DNA from: Brevibacillus borstelensis
GTDB lineage: Bacteria; Bacillota; Bacilli; Brevibacillales; Brevibacillaceae
Assembly: GCF_003710865.1 (NCBI RefSeq)
Contig: NZ_RHHO01000005.1
Location: 1 to 64,000 of the forward strand
Direction: 5' to 3'
DNA: 64,000 bases
Of this stretch, positions 34,719-44,440 are shown one piece after another. Within the stretch, counting starts at the first letter, position 1; each line of letters begins with the position of its first letter. Made by a program: the position numbers and the translations under genes. Below the pieces are notes generated by a model that saw only the letters and a program-made list of their open reading frames with translations, was not told where the DNA came from and did no database searches.

Positions 34719-36587
34719 TCAGGCCTGGGCAGAAGCTTGCAGCAGGCTGCTCTTTTGCCGTACGTACTGGATCAGCTCTACACTCATTGCGTAATAGTTG
34801 AACGGCGTAATCAGATAGATGCCATTGAAGATCGGGATTGCTGCGTCGAGCAATTCTTTTGCCATCTTGATCCCCTCTTGTCTGGCCTCCTCGCCTTGCA
34901 CCTTGCGCATGCGCGCCAGCGCTTCGTCCGAGAGCTTGATCCCCGGCACTTCATTGTGCAGGAACTCGGCATTCCGCTGGCTGGTCAGCGGCATGATGCC
35001 GATGAAGACCGGGATGTTGATGTGCTTCGTCGATTCGTAGACAAGCCGGATCGCTTCCGCATCGTAGACAGGCTGCGTCATGATAAAATCGGCACCGGCC
35101 TCCACTTTTTTCTCCAACCGTTTGATCGCCGCGTCGATCTGGCGAACATTCGGGTTGAAGGCTGCGCCCACGATAAACTGCGCCTTCTGTTTCAGCGGAC
35201 GTCCCGAGAAGGATATGCCTTCATTCAGCTGCTTCACCATGCGGATCAGATCAAATGACGTGACATCGAACACCGAGCTGGCCCCTGGCAAATCCCCGAA
35301 CCGGGACGGGTCCCCGGTCACGACAAGAACCTGGTCAATGCCGAGAGCGTGCAAGCCCATCAGATGCGATTGCTGCCCGATCAGGTTGCGGTCGCGACAG
35401 GCGATGTGAATCAGCGGATCCATCCCGTACTGGCTTTTCATGATCGCGCCGAGCGCCATATTGCTCATCCGCACATTGGCCAGCGAGTTGTCGGCCAGCG
35501 TTATCGAATCGGCCCCGGCCTTGTGCAATTCACAGCACCCTTGCAGGAAGCCCTCGGTATCGAGGTCCTTCGGCGGGTCGAACTCGACGATAATCGTCGT
35601 ACCTGTTTTCACTCGCTCGACGATGCTGGGCTTTTGTCTGTCCCTGACATTGTAAGACGACAGGGAGGGCCGTTCATTTTCCGTCTCCGAAGGATTCACC
35701 CTCACCTGCGGTGCGAGTCCATGCAGCGCGTCGGCCATCGCCTTGACGTGCTCCGGCGTCGTACCGCAGCAGCCCCCCAAGAGACGGACGCCTTGTTCTC
35801 TGAGCCGCTTTGCGCTTTCCGCAAAATACTCCGGCGAAGACTTATACGCGTACTCTCCATCGGTCAAGCCGAGCCGTCCCGCATTGGGAAACGCGGAAAG
35901 AAGCGTCCCCTCCGGCACCTGGACCCGCTCGTATGAACGCAGGATTTCGGCCGGACCCAAGCGACAGTTCAAACCGACGATGTCAGCTCCAGCCTTTTGA
36001 AGCAGCGAGAACGCCTCTGTCAGGGTGTAGCCATCGCGTGTACGGCCCACCTCCAGCGTTGCCAGTTGGCAGATCAGCGGCTGATCTGTCAGCGGCCGGA
36101 TGACGTCGATTGCCAGCAGCAGCTCCTCGACATCGAGGAACGTCTCCAGAATCAGGCCGTCGACACCTGCATGGATCAGGGCAATTGCTTGCTCTTCGAA
36201 CTGGTCGCGGAACTCATCCATCGCCTTCTGTCGGACCCGCCCCGCCAGAATCGAGCCAATGCTGCCGATCACAAAGGCATCTGCCTTCGCTGCTTCGCGG
36301 GCAATCGCCACAGCAGCCCGGTTGATCCGCGTCACTTTATGCTCCAGGCCATAACGGGACAACGCATCCCGATTGGCACCGAATGTGTTTGTTTCCAAAA
36401 GCCGCGCACCGGCGTCGTAATACGCCTTGTGCACATCATGCACGAGCTGGGGGTTGGAGAGGCACAGCTCTTCGAAGCTGACGCCGACCGGCACACCTGT
36501 CCGGTACAGCTGCGTCGCCATCGCCCCATCCCCGATCAGCAGATTGTCTTGCAAATATACGCGCAAATCTTTTTTATTCGCTGACAA
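34719..36587 (-). CDS. Bifunctional homocysteine S-methyltransferase/methylene-THF reductase
   Basis: The 622-aa protein (as B. subtilis YitJ) has an N-terminal homocysteine methyltransferase domain with the zinc-binding GGCCGTTP near residue 272, and a C-terminal methylenetetrahydrofolate reductase domain from about 330 to 610 (VEFDPPKDLD, ITLADNSLANVRMSN, DFIMTQPVYD). It makes 5-methyl-THF and can methylate homocysteine. It follows metH by 32 bases on the same strand, so it is expressed from the same S-box-controlled transcript. Confidence 0.93.
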   Translation of the reverse strand: MSANKKDLRVYLQDNLLIGDGAMATQLYRTGVPVGVSFEELCLSNPQLVHDVHKAYYDAGARLLETNTFGANRDALSRYGLEHKVTRINRAAVAIAREAAKADAFVIGSIGSILAGRVRQKAMDEFRDQFEEQAIALIHAGVDGLILETFLDVEELLLAIDVIRPLTDQPLICQLATLEVGRTRDGYTLTEAFSLLQKAGADIVGLNCRLGPAEILRSYERVQVPEGTLLSAFPNAGRLGLTDGEYAYKSSPEYFAESAKRLREQGVRLLGGCCGTTPEHVKAMADALHGLAPQVRVNPSETENERPSLSSYNVRDRQKPSIVERVKTGTTIIVEFDPPKDLDTEGFLQGCCELHKAGADSITLADNSLANVRMSNMALGAIMKSQYGMDPLIHIACRDRNLIGQQSHLMGLHALGIDQVLVVTGDPSRFGDLPGASSVFDVTSFDLIRMVKQLNEGISFSGRPLKQKAQFIVGAAFNPNVRQIDAAIKRLEKKVEAGADFIMTQPVYDAEAIRLVYESTKHINIPVFIGIMPLTSQRNAEFLHNEVPGIKLSDEALARMRKVQGEEARQEGIKMAKELLDAAIPIFNGIYLITPFNYYAMSVELIQYVRQKSSLLQASAQA

Positions 36588-36619
36588 AATCCATCCCTTC
36601 TCTCCATAACATCTCGACC

Positions 36620-39600
36620 TTACAATTCAAAAACGGATGGGCCCGCATTGAAATACCGCGCCTCCGGATGAGAAAACACCATCGCTGTTACAGAGGCCTC
36701 CGGTTCCATCATGAAGCCTTCCGTCAACTGAATGCCGATGTCCTCCGGCCGCAGCAGGCGGAATAACTGGGCCTGATCTTCGAGGTTGGGGCATGCCGGG
36801 TATCCGAAAGAAACGCGGATGCCCTGATAACGCGCGCCGAATCTCTCCAGCATCGTCATTTCCGCAGGGTCCGGGAAGCCCCAGCTATCCCGCATCACGT
36901 GATGAACCCGCTCGGCAAATGCCTCGGCCAGCTCCAGCGCCAGCGCCTGCAAGACGTGGGATCGGAGATAGTCGCCCTTTTGTTTCAAACGTTCCGATTG
37001 TTCTCGAATGCCGCTGCCCGCCGTGACCGCCAGGAATCCGACATAGTCCATTTCGCCGCTTTCCACGGGCCGCAGGAAGTCCGACAGACAAAGGTACGGC
37101 TCCTCTGGCTGGCGCGGGAACCGGAAGCGTTCCAAGACCCGCGAATGATCCTTGGCGTCGTAGATCAAGATCTCGTCTCCATTCGCCTGTGCGGGGAAGA
37201 ACTGATAGATCCCGTTTGCTGTTATCGAGCCTGCCTGTACTGCTTCCGCAAGCAGCTCCTGCACCAGATCGTGAAGCTCCGTCACCTTCTCGTCTCCGCT
37301 CTCCAGCAATTTGTCCACATTTCCGCGAACGCCGAGATGCTTTCCGAGCAGCATCCGCAAATTGAGATACGGCCGGAGATGGCTCAGCGGATAGTTGCGG
37401 AGCACGTGCCGTTCACAATCGGGCGGGAGGTAGATCGGCTGTGTGCGGCTGACGGCGGAACGCTTCGGTTTGGACGGTTTTTCAACTTCGGGCGGGGCCT
37501 GGGCAGAAGCCGCAGCCTCGATTGCCTCCTGCTGCTCGGCCCGGAGCTTTTCTCTTGCTTCCGGGTCCTGCAGTCGATTAAACAGCTCCAGCCCGTCCAT
37601 TGCATCCTTGGCGTACAGAACGATTCCTTTGTATTCGGGTGCAATCCGGTTGGACGTAAATTTACGTGTCAGTGCCGCTCCGCCTACCATCAGCGGCACG
37701 TCGATGCCAGCCTCGCGCAAATCCTGCGCGGTAATGACCATTTGCTGGGCCGATTTGACCAACAGACCGGACAGACCGATCGCATCCGGCTTCTCTTCGC
37801 GGCAAGCGGCGATCAGCTGCTCCGGCGGAACCTTGATCCCCAGATTGACGACTTCATAGCCGTTGTTGGAAAGGATGATCTCTACCAGGTTTTTTCCGAT
37901 ATCGTGGACGTCGCCTTTTACGGTGGCCAGCAAAATCTTCCCTTTTGCCGCCGACTCCGTTTTTTCCATAAACGGCTCCAGGAATGAAACGGATGCTTTC
38001 ATTACTTCGGCGCTCTGTAGTACTTCGGCCACGATCAGTTGGTTGCTGTTGAACAGGCGGCCCACTTCTTCCATCCCGGTCATCAGCGGCCCGTTGATAA
38101 TTTCCAGCGGCGCGTATTTTTCCAAAGCAAGCTTCAAATCTTCTACCAGTCCGTCTTTGGAGCCTTCGACGACATACCGCGCGAGTCTCTCTTCCAGTGG
38201 AAGCGAGGACACCTCGACTTTGGCTTCCTTTTTCTTTTGCCGGTAAAAATCGGTAAAGGAGGCAAGCGTTTCGTCCTTTGTCTCGAACAAAAGAGCTTCA
38301 GCCAGCTTTCTCTCTTCTTCAGGGATGGAAGCATAGCGCTCCAGCTTCTCCGTATTGACGATGGCATAATCGAGACCAGCGACTGTCGTATGGTAGAGGA
38401 AAACGGCATTCAGCACTTCCCGACCTGCGGCCGGAAGACCAAACGACACGTTGCTGACGCCGAGAATGGTCTTGCACTCGGGCATCGCTTCTTTGATCAG
38501 GCGAATGCCTTCTACTGTCGCCTTGGCAGAGCCGATGTACTGTTCGTCTCCTGTACCGACAGGAAACACGAGCGGGTCGAAGATGATGTCCCGCGGATTG
38601 ACGCCAAACCGGTTTACCAAAAGGTCATAGGAGCGTTTTGCCACTTCCAGCTTTCGCTCGGCGGTGACAGCCATGCCGGTCTCGTCGATAGTTCCGACGA
38701 CAACTGCGGCCCCGTATCTGTGGATCAAGGGCACGACTTGCTCGAACCGTTCGAGCCCGTCTTCGAGGTTGATCGAGTTGAGAATCGCTTTCCCTTGGGA
38801 ATATTTCAACCCCAGCTCCATAACACGCGCATCCGTGGAATCGATCATGAGAGGCGCCTTTACTTTTTTCACAATATATTGAAGGAATTTTTCCATATCG
38901 CCGTACTCGTCGCGGTCCGGGTCGGCCAGACAAATATCGATGACATGAGCCCCCCGCTTCACCTGTGCCCTTGCGATATCGGAAGCCTCCTCGTATTGTC
39001 CGGCTGCGATCAGATCGCGAAATTTCTTGGACCCGATGACGTTCGTGCGCTCCCCGACCAGCAGCGGGCGGTTGTCCTGTTCCACGTAGACGACATCGAT
39101 CCCGGACACGGCGCTGACTGCATGCTCTTGCCGGGCACGCGGCTTGCAGTCTTTCAAGGCTTCGGCCATCGCCCGGATGTGGTCGGGCGTGGTTCCGCAG
39201 CATCCGCCCGCCACATTGAGCCATCCTTGCTCGGCAAATGCCTTGACTTTTGCCGCCAGCCCTTGCGGAGTTTCGTGATAGTGGCCGTTCTCGTCCGGGA
39301 GACCGGCATTGGGATAACAGCTCACGGCACAGTCTGCAAGACCGGATAGCGTGCGGATATGGTCGCGCATGAACTCGGGACCGGTCGCACAGTTCAGCCC
39401 GATGCTGACAGGCTTGAGGTGCTCAAGCGAGACGTAGAACGCTTCGATGTTTTGTCCCGCCAGCGTCGTGCCCATCGGCTCAATCGTCCCCGAAAGCATG
39501 ACCGGCACTTCCGTCCCCAGCTCATCAAAAGCCTTGCGTATGCCGATGCCGCCCGCTTTTACGTTCAGCGTATCCTGCGAGGTTTCCAGAAGCAGCACAT

Positions 39601-40066
39601 CCGCTCCCCCGATCAAAAGCCCTTTTGCCTGGCGGTAATACGACTCGACCAGCTCGTCAAAGGTGACCCCGCCCGTCAAAGAAAGCGTCTTGGTCGTCGG
39701 GCCCATCGCCCCTGCCACAAAGCGAGGCCACTCAGGCGTGGAATAGGCATCTGCGGCCTCGCGAGCGATTTTGGCAGCGGCGATGTTGATCTCCAGGTCC
39801 TTTTCCGCCACGTCATACTCGGCCAGGACGATGGACGTAGCGCCAAATGTATTCGTCTCGATAATATCGGCACCCGCCTCCAGGTACTTTTCATGGATCG
39901 AGCGGATGACGTCCGGCCGGGTCAGGTTCAACAGCTCGTTACAGCCGTCGTATTCCTCTCCGCCGAAGTCCTCGGCAGTCAGGTTGGCTTGCTGCAGCAT
40001 TGTTCCCATCGCGCCGTCCAGTATCAGAATTTTTCGGTAAAGCTGTTCGCGAAAATTCGGTTTCAT
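36620..40066 (-). CDS. metH: Cobalamin-dependent methionine synthase
   Basis: The 1148-aa protein has all MetH modules in order: homocysteine-binding domain with GGCCGTTP near residue 289, pterin-binding domain (NVIGSKKF), cobalamin cap and B12-binding domain with GDVHDIGKN near residue 720 (His ligand), and a C-terminal activation domain with SAM-binding. It transfers methyl from 5-methyl-THF to homocysteine. An S-box riboswitch with terminator lies in its leader. This organism therefore makes methionine with B12. Confidence 0.97.
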   Translation of the reverse strand: MKPNFREQLYRKILILDGAMGTMLQQANLTAEDFGGEEYDGCNELLNLTRPDVIRSIHEKYLEAGADIIETNTFGATSIVLAEYDVAEKDLEINIAAAKIAREAADAYSTPEWPRFVAGAMGPTTKTLSLTGGVTFDELVESYYRQAKGLLIGGADVLLLETSQDTLNVKAGGIGIRKAFDELGTEVPVMLSGTIEPMGTTLAGQNIEAFYVSLEHLKPVSIGLNCATGPEFMRDHIRTLSGLADCAVSCYPNAGLPDENGHYHETPQGLAAKVKAFAEQGWLNVAGGCCGTTPDHIRAMAEALKDCKPRARQEHAVSAVSGIDVVYVEQDNRPLLVGERTNVIGSKKFRDLIAAGQYEEASDIARAQVKRGAHVIDICLADPDRDEYGDMEKFLQYIVKKVKAPLMIDSTDARVMELGLKYSQGKAILNSINLEDGLERFEQVVPLIHRYGAAVVVGTIDETGMAVTAERKLEVAKRSYDLLVNRFGVNPRDIIFDPLVFPVGTGDEQYIGSAKATVEGIRLIKEAMPECKTILGVSNVSFGLPAAGREVLNAVFLYHTTVAGLDYAIVNTEKLERYASIPEEERKLAEALLFETKDETLASFTDFYRQKKKEAKVEVSSLPLEERLARYVVEGSKDGLVEDLKLALEKYAPLEIINGPLMTGMEEVGRLFNSNQLIVAEVLQSAEVMKASVSFLEPFMEKTESAAKGKILLATVKGDVHDIGKNLVEIILSNNGYEVVNLGIKVPPEQLIAACREEKPDAIGLSGLLVKSAQQMVITAQDLREAGIDVPLMVGGAALTRKFTSNRIAPEYKGIVLYAKDAMDGLELFNRLQDPEAREKLRAEQQEAIEAAASAQAPPEVEKPSKPKRSAVSRTQPIYLPPDCERHVLRNYPLSHLRPYLNLRMLLGKHLGVRGNVDKLLESGDEKVTELHDLVQELLAEAVQAGSITANGIYQFFPAQANGDEILIYDAKDHSRVLERFRFPRQPEEPYLCLSDFLRPVESGEMDYVGFLAVTAGSGIREQSERLKQKGDYLRSHVLQALALELAEAFAERVHHVMRDSWGFPDPAEMTMLERFGARYQGIRVSFGYPACPNLEDQAQLFRLLRPEDIGIQLTEGFMMEPEASVTAMVFSHPEARYFNAGPSVFEL

Positions 40067-40104
40067 GGCAGACTCCTTTTCTCAAAGCAGATCATCTCAG
40101 ATAA

Positions 40105-40137
40105 ACAAAAAACCTCTTCTGTGTGCAGAAGAGGATT
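40105..40137 (-). terminator. Terminator stem of the S-box riboswitch
   Basis: CCTCTTCTG pairs with CAGAAGAGG around CACA, and TTTTTTG follows on the minus strand. Confidence 0.85.
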
Positions 40138-40163
40138 TGTCCGCGAATACGATACGCCTGACG

Positions 40164-40272
40164 CATCCTCTCATCTTTCAAAGCACACGGCTTTGCTGGA
40201 ATTGGCACCTGAAAATTCCGGTTGCCGAGGCTTCATCGGGCCAGTCCCTCTGCCTCTCTGGATAAGAGATGT
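40164..40272 (-). promoter_or_regulatory. SAM-I (S-box) riboswitch upstream of metH
   Basis: On the minus strand the hallmarks occur in order: CTTATC, AGAGGCAGAGGGACTGGC, CCGATGAAGCC, GGCAACC, GGTGCCAATTCC and GATGAGAG closing the P1 stem. It stops transcription when SAM is high. Confidence 0.95.
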
Positions 40273-40467
40273 CGCTTTTTTATTCGATTCGTTCCAGTAA
40301 TTGCAAGGTTTGAAAGTATCTTAACACCCCCCCTCCCCCGCGTCAATGAAGAAATTGTCCGTATCCACGCAAGTCCGGCGCCCATATTTGCCCCATATAG
40401 TCAATCGCCCACACTCTTCATGACTCCCGTGTATAGACTAAAGCATATCGGAAAGGAGGAAAACGAC

Positions 40468-40572
40468 ATGAGTACATCCTACTGCGGAAACAATATCTTC
40501 GGTGACAGCTTCGCCCTAGTGCTCGTTCTGTTTATCCTGCTGGTCATCGTAGGGTGCAATAACGACTGCTAA
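40468..40572 (+). CDS. YjcZ-family sporulation mini-protein, 34 aa
   Basis: The product begins MSTSYCGNNIF and contains a membrane helix LVLVLFILLVIVGC, ending NNDC. It has the YjcZ-type layout and is clearly related to the 30-aa protein at 5581-5673. GGAAAGGAGG eight bases upstream of the ATG supports it. A good terminator follows. Confidence 0.78.
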   Translation: MSTSYCGNNIFGDSFALVLVLFILLVIVGCNNDC

Positions 40573-40583
40573 GCAGCTGCTTG

Positions 40584-40618
40584 AAAAAGGGGCCTGGAAT
40601 CCAGGCTTCTTTTTTCTT
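40584..40618 (+). terminator. Terminator of the YjcZ-type gene
   Basis: GCCTGGA pairs with TCCAGGC with one intervening base, flanked by AAAAAG and TTTTTT. Confidence 0.8.
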
Positions 40619-40739
40619 GTCCAACAGGTGCACTTTGAAGAAATCAAGCAATCACTTGCCAAATCGGCACAGATTATCAAAAAACATCGTCTTCCCGGCT
40701 GTACAATAGGAGTAGCACATCTGGGAAATGGAGGCAGGT

Positions 40740-41600
40740 ATGGATCACTACGAGCGGATTCAATGCGCAATCGAATTTATCGAAAAGCATCTTCAAGAGG
40801 AGGTGAATATCGCGGATATTGCCGCGGAAGCCTGTTTTTCCGCCTTTCATTTTCAACGGCTGTTTCAAGCGATCTCCGGTTTTTCGGTTCACGAGTACAT
40901 ACGAAAAAGAAGGCTGAGCGAGGCCGCCGTTTTGTTGAAACAGACGCAAACAAGCATCCTTGATCTGGCTATCGCCTGCCAGTACGGCTCCCAGGAGGCG
41001 TTTACCCGTGCTTTTGAAGCTACTTTCGGCATCACCCCGGCCAAGTTCCGAAAGGCGAACATACCTATTTTCCTGCAAAAGAAGCTGGATTTTTTGGATG
41101 ATCAAAAACGAGCAAAGGGAGAAATAAGCATGAACAAACCAAACATTGTGCAATTAAACAGCATTGCCATCGTCGGGTACGCCTACAAGACAAATCTGAA
41201 CAACAAACGCTACTTTGAGGACATTCCCCGCTTCTATGCCGATTTCGGAAGGAATGGACACTATATGCGGATTCCCAACAAAGCCGCCCCTGACATGGCA
41301 TACGGCATTTCGTGCGATTTCCAGGATAACGGCGACTTTACGTTCATCGTCGGCGAAGAGGTAAAAAACTTGGATGGCGAGCTGGAGGATGGCTTTGTCC
41401 ACTGTCTGCTTCCGGCAGGGAAATACGCCGAATTCAGGGTGATCGGCTCTGTCCAAAATACAAGAACCTATATTTACGGCACCTGGCTTCCGAATTCCAA
41501 CTACGAGCGAAGAGAAGGACCTGATTTTGAAATAACCGATGTCCGCCAGTCCGTGTACCCGGATCAAATGAAAATAAAAATTTACATACCGATCGACTAG
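40740..41600 (+). CDS. AraC-family regulator with GyrI-like effector domain
   Basis: The 286-aa product has the AraC DNA-binding domain at the N-terminus (residues 5-105; HFQRLFQAISG and GSQEAFTRAFEATFG) and an effector-binding domain of GyrI/Bacterial transcription activator type at the C-terminus. The layout resembles the Rob/SoxS-like multidrug-responsive regulators. GGAGG five bases upstream supports the ATG at 40740. Target genes are unknown; the neighbours are not obvious targets. Confidence 0.9.
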   Translation: MDHYERIQCAIEFIEKHLQEEVNIADIAAEACFSAFHFQRLFQAISGFSVHEYIRKRRLSEAAVLLKQTQTSILDLAIACQYGSQEAFTRAFEATFGITPAKFRKANIPIFLQKKLDFLDDQKRAKGEISMNKPNIVQLNSIAIVGYAYKTNLNNKRYFEDIPRFYADFGRNGHYMRIPNKAAPDMAYGISCDFQDNGDFTFIVGEEVKNLDGELEDGFVHCLLPAGKYAEFRVIGSVQNTRTYIYGTWLPNSNYERREGPDFEITDVRQSVYPDQMKIKIYIPID

Positions 41601-41696
41601 TGTTCCAGCTCCAGTCCGCCCGCTGTCCCCGCTCATTGTCAATCCATGCCCCTTTTGCTATGATGAGGTCGAAGCCAAGCAAAGGAGCGAAACGCT

Positions 41697-42176
41697 TTGG
41701 ATCCACTACACCCTTGTGACAAGCACGAATTCCTATCGCGTATCGAAACGGTAAAAGAACTGGAACAAACCGACTTCGAGACATATTCTGTCGTGAAAGA
41801 CAGCGAAAATGGCCAACACTATCTCCGGTATTCCTTTACACATATCAATCTGTCCGAAGGGGGCAGGCGCGACGAATTCGACCACTTCCTGCCGCTTGAA
41901 TCGGACGATGTTCTCGCGATTCTGTTCGGAGAGCAGGCTTATCAGTTTCCGGACAACTGGAAAACCGCCTATCTTCGCAGCGGCACGGATGAGCGGCTGA
42001 TGCCATTCGACCCGAGTGAAAATCACGATCTGGAAAAGGACGCGGAGGCGGAGTTGGCTTTGCTCAAGAAGCTGCAGCAGTTCAAGCAGCAATGGAATGC
42101 TGCCGAAGACAAAGAATCGCTGACCCGCGACCTGTTTCGCGATCTCGATGCGATCATAAAAAAAGCGGATGATTGA
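41697..42176 (+). CDS. Conserved hypothetical protein, 159 aa
   Basis: A soluble, acidic protein with a helical C-terminus (LALLKKLQQFKQQWN). The start is a TTG with GGAG nine bases upstream. I do not recognise a domain. Its 3' end overlaps the argS promoter (TTGCGA at 42178). Confidence 0.6.
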   Translation: MDPLHPCDKHEFLSRIETVKELEQTDFETYSVVKDSENGQHYLRYSFTHINLSEGGRRDEFDHFLPLESDDVLAILFGEQAYQFPDNWKTAYLRSGTDERLMPFDPSENHDLEKDAEAELALLKKLQQFKQQWNAAEDKESLTRDLFRDLDAIIKKADD

Positions 42177-42177
42177 G

Positions 42178-42207
42178 TTGCGAAAGCCGCATCCTTTTCG
42201 CTATAAT
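42178..42207 (+). promoter_or_regulatory. Sigma-A promoter of the argS leader
   Basis: TTGCGA and TATAAT are separated by 18 bases, just after the stop of the preceding gene. Confidence 0.65.
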
Positions 42208-42213
42208 GGATGA

Positions 42214-42451
42214 ATCATAAAGGATCGATGATGAGGAAAGTACTCCGTCAAAATGCCCAAGCGAGCCGGGGATGGTGTAAGCCCGGTGCAGGATGACGGC
42301 AGGAATCGCACCTCGGAGATGCTGTCTGATTGCCCGGTTTATCTCTGGAGCAAGTAAGGCAGCCGGGTCTGCCCGTTATCGCAGAACAAAGCGGCTGTGC
42401 TGCCCGAAATGTAAAGGCTGCATGGCAAAAAGAGTGGCACCGCGGGAGAAT
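42214..42451 (+). promoter_or_regulatory. T-box leader of argS (arginine)
   Basis: The T-box core GTGGCACCGCGGGAG is at 42434-42448. Stem I runs from about 42220 to 42320 and includes the GATGAGGAAAGTA bulge. The likely specifier codon is CGC (42307-42309), followed by A, as expected for tRNA-Arg. The N of TGGN is C, which pairs with a G discriminator. Confidence 0.92.
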
Positions 42452-42493
42452 ACCTCTCGTCTCTTGATCAATCAGAGACGCAGAGGTTTTTTT
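42452..42493 (+). terminator. T-box terminator
   Basis: CCTCTCGTCTC pairs with GAGACGCAGAGG and TTTTTTT follows. The antiterminator would use the T-box side of the stem. Confidence 0.9.
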
Positions 42494-42524
42494 ATTTTTC
42501 ATGATGAAGGGAGTTTGCATCACT

Positions 42525-44240
42525 ATGAGTTACAAGCATCAAGTGGCTGAGATGATTTCTGCAGCCCTTTCCAAGCAAGGCGTAGATACGCTGGGGGCCG
42601 AGCAAGTGCGCAACATGCTGGAGACGCCTCCGAATCCGGCCATGGGCGATATCGCCTTCCCTTGCTTTCAACTGGCAAAGGCACTTCGCAAAGCGCCTCC
42701 TGTGATTGCAGCCGAGCTTGCCCCGCTTATCTCGGGTACGCCGGTTCGCGAAGTCCAGGCAGCTGGCCCGTACGTCAATATTTTTCTCGATCAGCAAAGT
42801 GTCGCAGCAGAGGTAGTAGGCACCATCCTCTCCGCAGGAGCCGCTTACGGCAGCCGCGACATCGGCAAAGGGCGGAAGGTTCCGATCGATCTTTCTTCTC
42901 CCAACATTGCCAAGCCGTTTTCCATGGGGCATCTGCGCTCTACCGTGATCGGAAACGCGATTGCCAACATCATGGAAAAGCACGGTTACCAGCCGGTCCG
43001 CATCAACCATCTGGGCGACTGGGGCACGCAGTTCGGCAAGCTGATCGTGGCGTATCGCCTGTGGGGCGACGAAGCAAAAGTAAAAGCGGAGCCAATCAAA
43101 GAACTGCTCAGCCTCTATGTGCGCTTCCACGAAGAAGCGGAGAACGATCCGTCTTTGGAGGATCAAGGGCGCGAGTGGTTTAAAAAGCTGGAGGACGGAG
43201 ACGCAGAAGCGCTCCACCTGTGGCAGTGGTTCCGCGATGAATCTCTGAAGGAGTTCATGAAGATTTACGATCTGATGAACGTTTCCTTTGACTCGACACA
43301 CGGCGAAGCATTTTACAACGACAAGATGGATCGCGTCGTCGCCATGCTGGAGGAAAAAGGCCTGCTGACGGAATCGGACGGCGCCATGGTCGTGACGCTG
43401 GATGAATACGACATGCCGCCAAGCCTGATCAAAAAATCGGACGGCGCCACGCTGTACGCGACGCGTGACCTTGCTGCTGCCCTCTACCGCCATGAAACCT
43501 ACGACTTCGCCAAAGCGCTCTATGTCGTCGGAAACGAGCAACGCCTTCACTTCCAACAGCTCTACAAGGTACTGGAGAAAATGGGCTTTGAGTGGGCAAA
43601 GGAAATGCATCACATTCCGTTTGGCATGATGCTGAAGGACGGCAAGAAAATGTCCACGCGCAAGGGCAAGGTCGTCCTGCTGGAAGAAGTGCTGTCCCAG
43701 GCGATCGAAGACGTCAAGAAAGTGATCGAGGAAAAGAATCCTGGTCTCGCCAACAAGGAAGAAGTCGCCCGCCAGGTTGGCGTCGGGGCCGTCATCTTCC
43801 ACGACTTGAAAAACTATCGTCTCAATGACATCAATTTCTCCTGGGAAGAGATGCTCACCTTTGAAGGCGAAACCGGTCCTTACGTCCAATACACGCACGC
43901 ACGCGCTTGCTCCCTGCTGAGAAAAGGCGGCTATGTACCGTCCGCAGCGGTAAGCTTGCCTCAGGATGCGCTGGACAGCAAGGAAGCCTGGGCAGTCGTT
44001 ACGCTTCTGAATGCATTCCCGGAAGTGATAGACCGCGCTGCCAACGGCTTTGATCCTTCGCAAATCGGGAAGTACGTGATCGACCTCGCGCAGGCCTTCA
44101 ACAAGTTCTACGCAAACGTCCGCATTCTGGCCGAGGAGGACGCTGTGAAAAATGCGCGTCTCCAGCTCGTAGCGGCTGTTGTTACGGTCTTGAAGGAAGG
44201 GCTCCGCATTCTCGGACTCGCAGCACCGGAAGAAATGTAA
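42525..44240 (+). CDS. argS: Arginyl-tRNA synthetase
   Basis: The 571-aa class I synthetase has the HIGH-type motif in FSMGHLRSTV (GHLR) with upstream SPNIAKP, and the KMSKS-type KMSTRKG near residue 375. It charges tRNA-Arg. The ATG at 42525 has AAGGGAG eleven bases upstream; the frame is open from 42501. It is controlled by the arginine T-box. Confidence 0.97.
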   Translation: MSYKHQVAEMISAALSKQGVDTLGAEQVRNMLETPPNPAMGDIAFPCFQLAKALRKAPPVIAAELAPLISGTPVREVQAAGPYVNIFLDQQSVAAEVVGTILSAGAAYGSRDIGKGRKVPIDLSSPNIAKPFSMGHLRSTVIGNAIANIMEKHGYQPVRINHLGDWGTQFGKLIVAYRLWGDEAKVKAEPIKELLSLYVRFHEEAENDPSLEDQGREWFKKLEDGDAEALHLWQWFRDESLKEFMKIYDLMNVSFDSTHGEAFYNDKMDRVVAMLEEKGLLTESDGAMVVTLDEYDMPPSLIKKSDGATLYATRDLAAALYRHETYDFAKALYVVGNEQRLHFQQLYKVLEKMGFEWAKEMHHIPFGMMLKDGKKMSTRKGKVVLLEEVLSQAIEDVKKVIEEKNPGLANKEEVARQVGVGAVIFHDLKNYRLNDINFSWEEMLTFEGETGPYVQYTHARACSLLRKGGYVPSAAVSLPQDALDSKEAWAVVTLLNAFPEVIDRAANGFDPSQIGKYVIDLAQAFNKFYANVRILAEEDAVKNARLQLVAAVVTVLKEGLRILGLAAPEEM

Positions 44241-44250
44241 GAAAACAAGC

Positions 44251-44306
44251 AAAACCGCCGATGCATTATGGGATCAGTCCCATGCAATGCGTCGGCGGTT
44301 TTTTTC
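44251..44306. terminator. Terminator of argS
   Basis: AAAACCGCCGATGCATT pairs with the mirrored AATGCGTCGGCGG arm, followed by seven T. The stem is long and the loop holds an additional ATGGGA/TCCCAT helix. Confidence 0.88.
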
Positions 44307-44314
44307 GATTGCCG

Positions 44315-44345
44315 GCCTTCCATCCGGTGCTAGCCTTCCATCCGG
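44315..44345. repeat. Direct repeat, 13 bp twice
   Basis: GCCTTCCATCCGG occurs at 44315-44327 and 44333-44345 with five bases between. It lies in the intergenic stretch between argS and the 44441 gene. I see no function; short slippage is plausible. Confidence 0.4.
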
Positions 44346-44440
44346 CTTGTCAGGAGTCTTGTCGCGGGGCTGGTCCGGAACTTGTAAACGTACCCGCCCC
44401 TTTTAACAGTACATGTCTTTGATCGGCCAGCGCTGCTTTT

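Noticed and set aside
38039..39349. Long plus-strand frame inside metH
   Set aside because: It is the reverse strand of a complete MetH protein with all catalytic motifs.
42492..44252. 586-codon minus-strand frame over argS
   Set aside because: It is antisense to argS and contains no recognisable motif.
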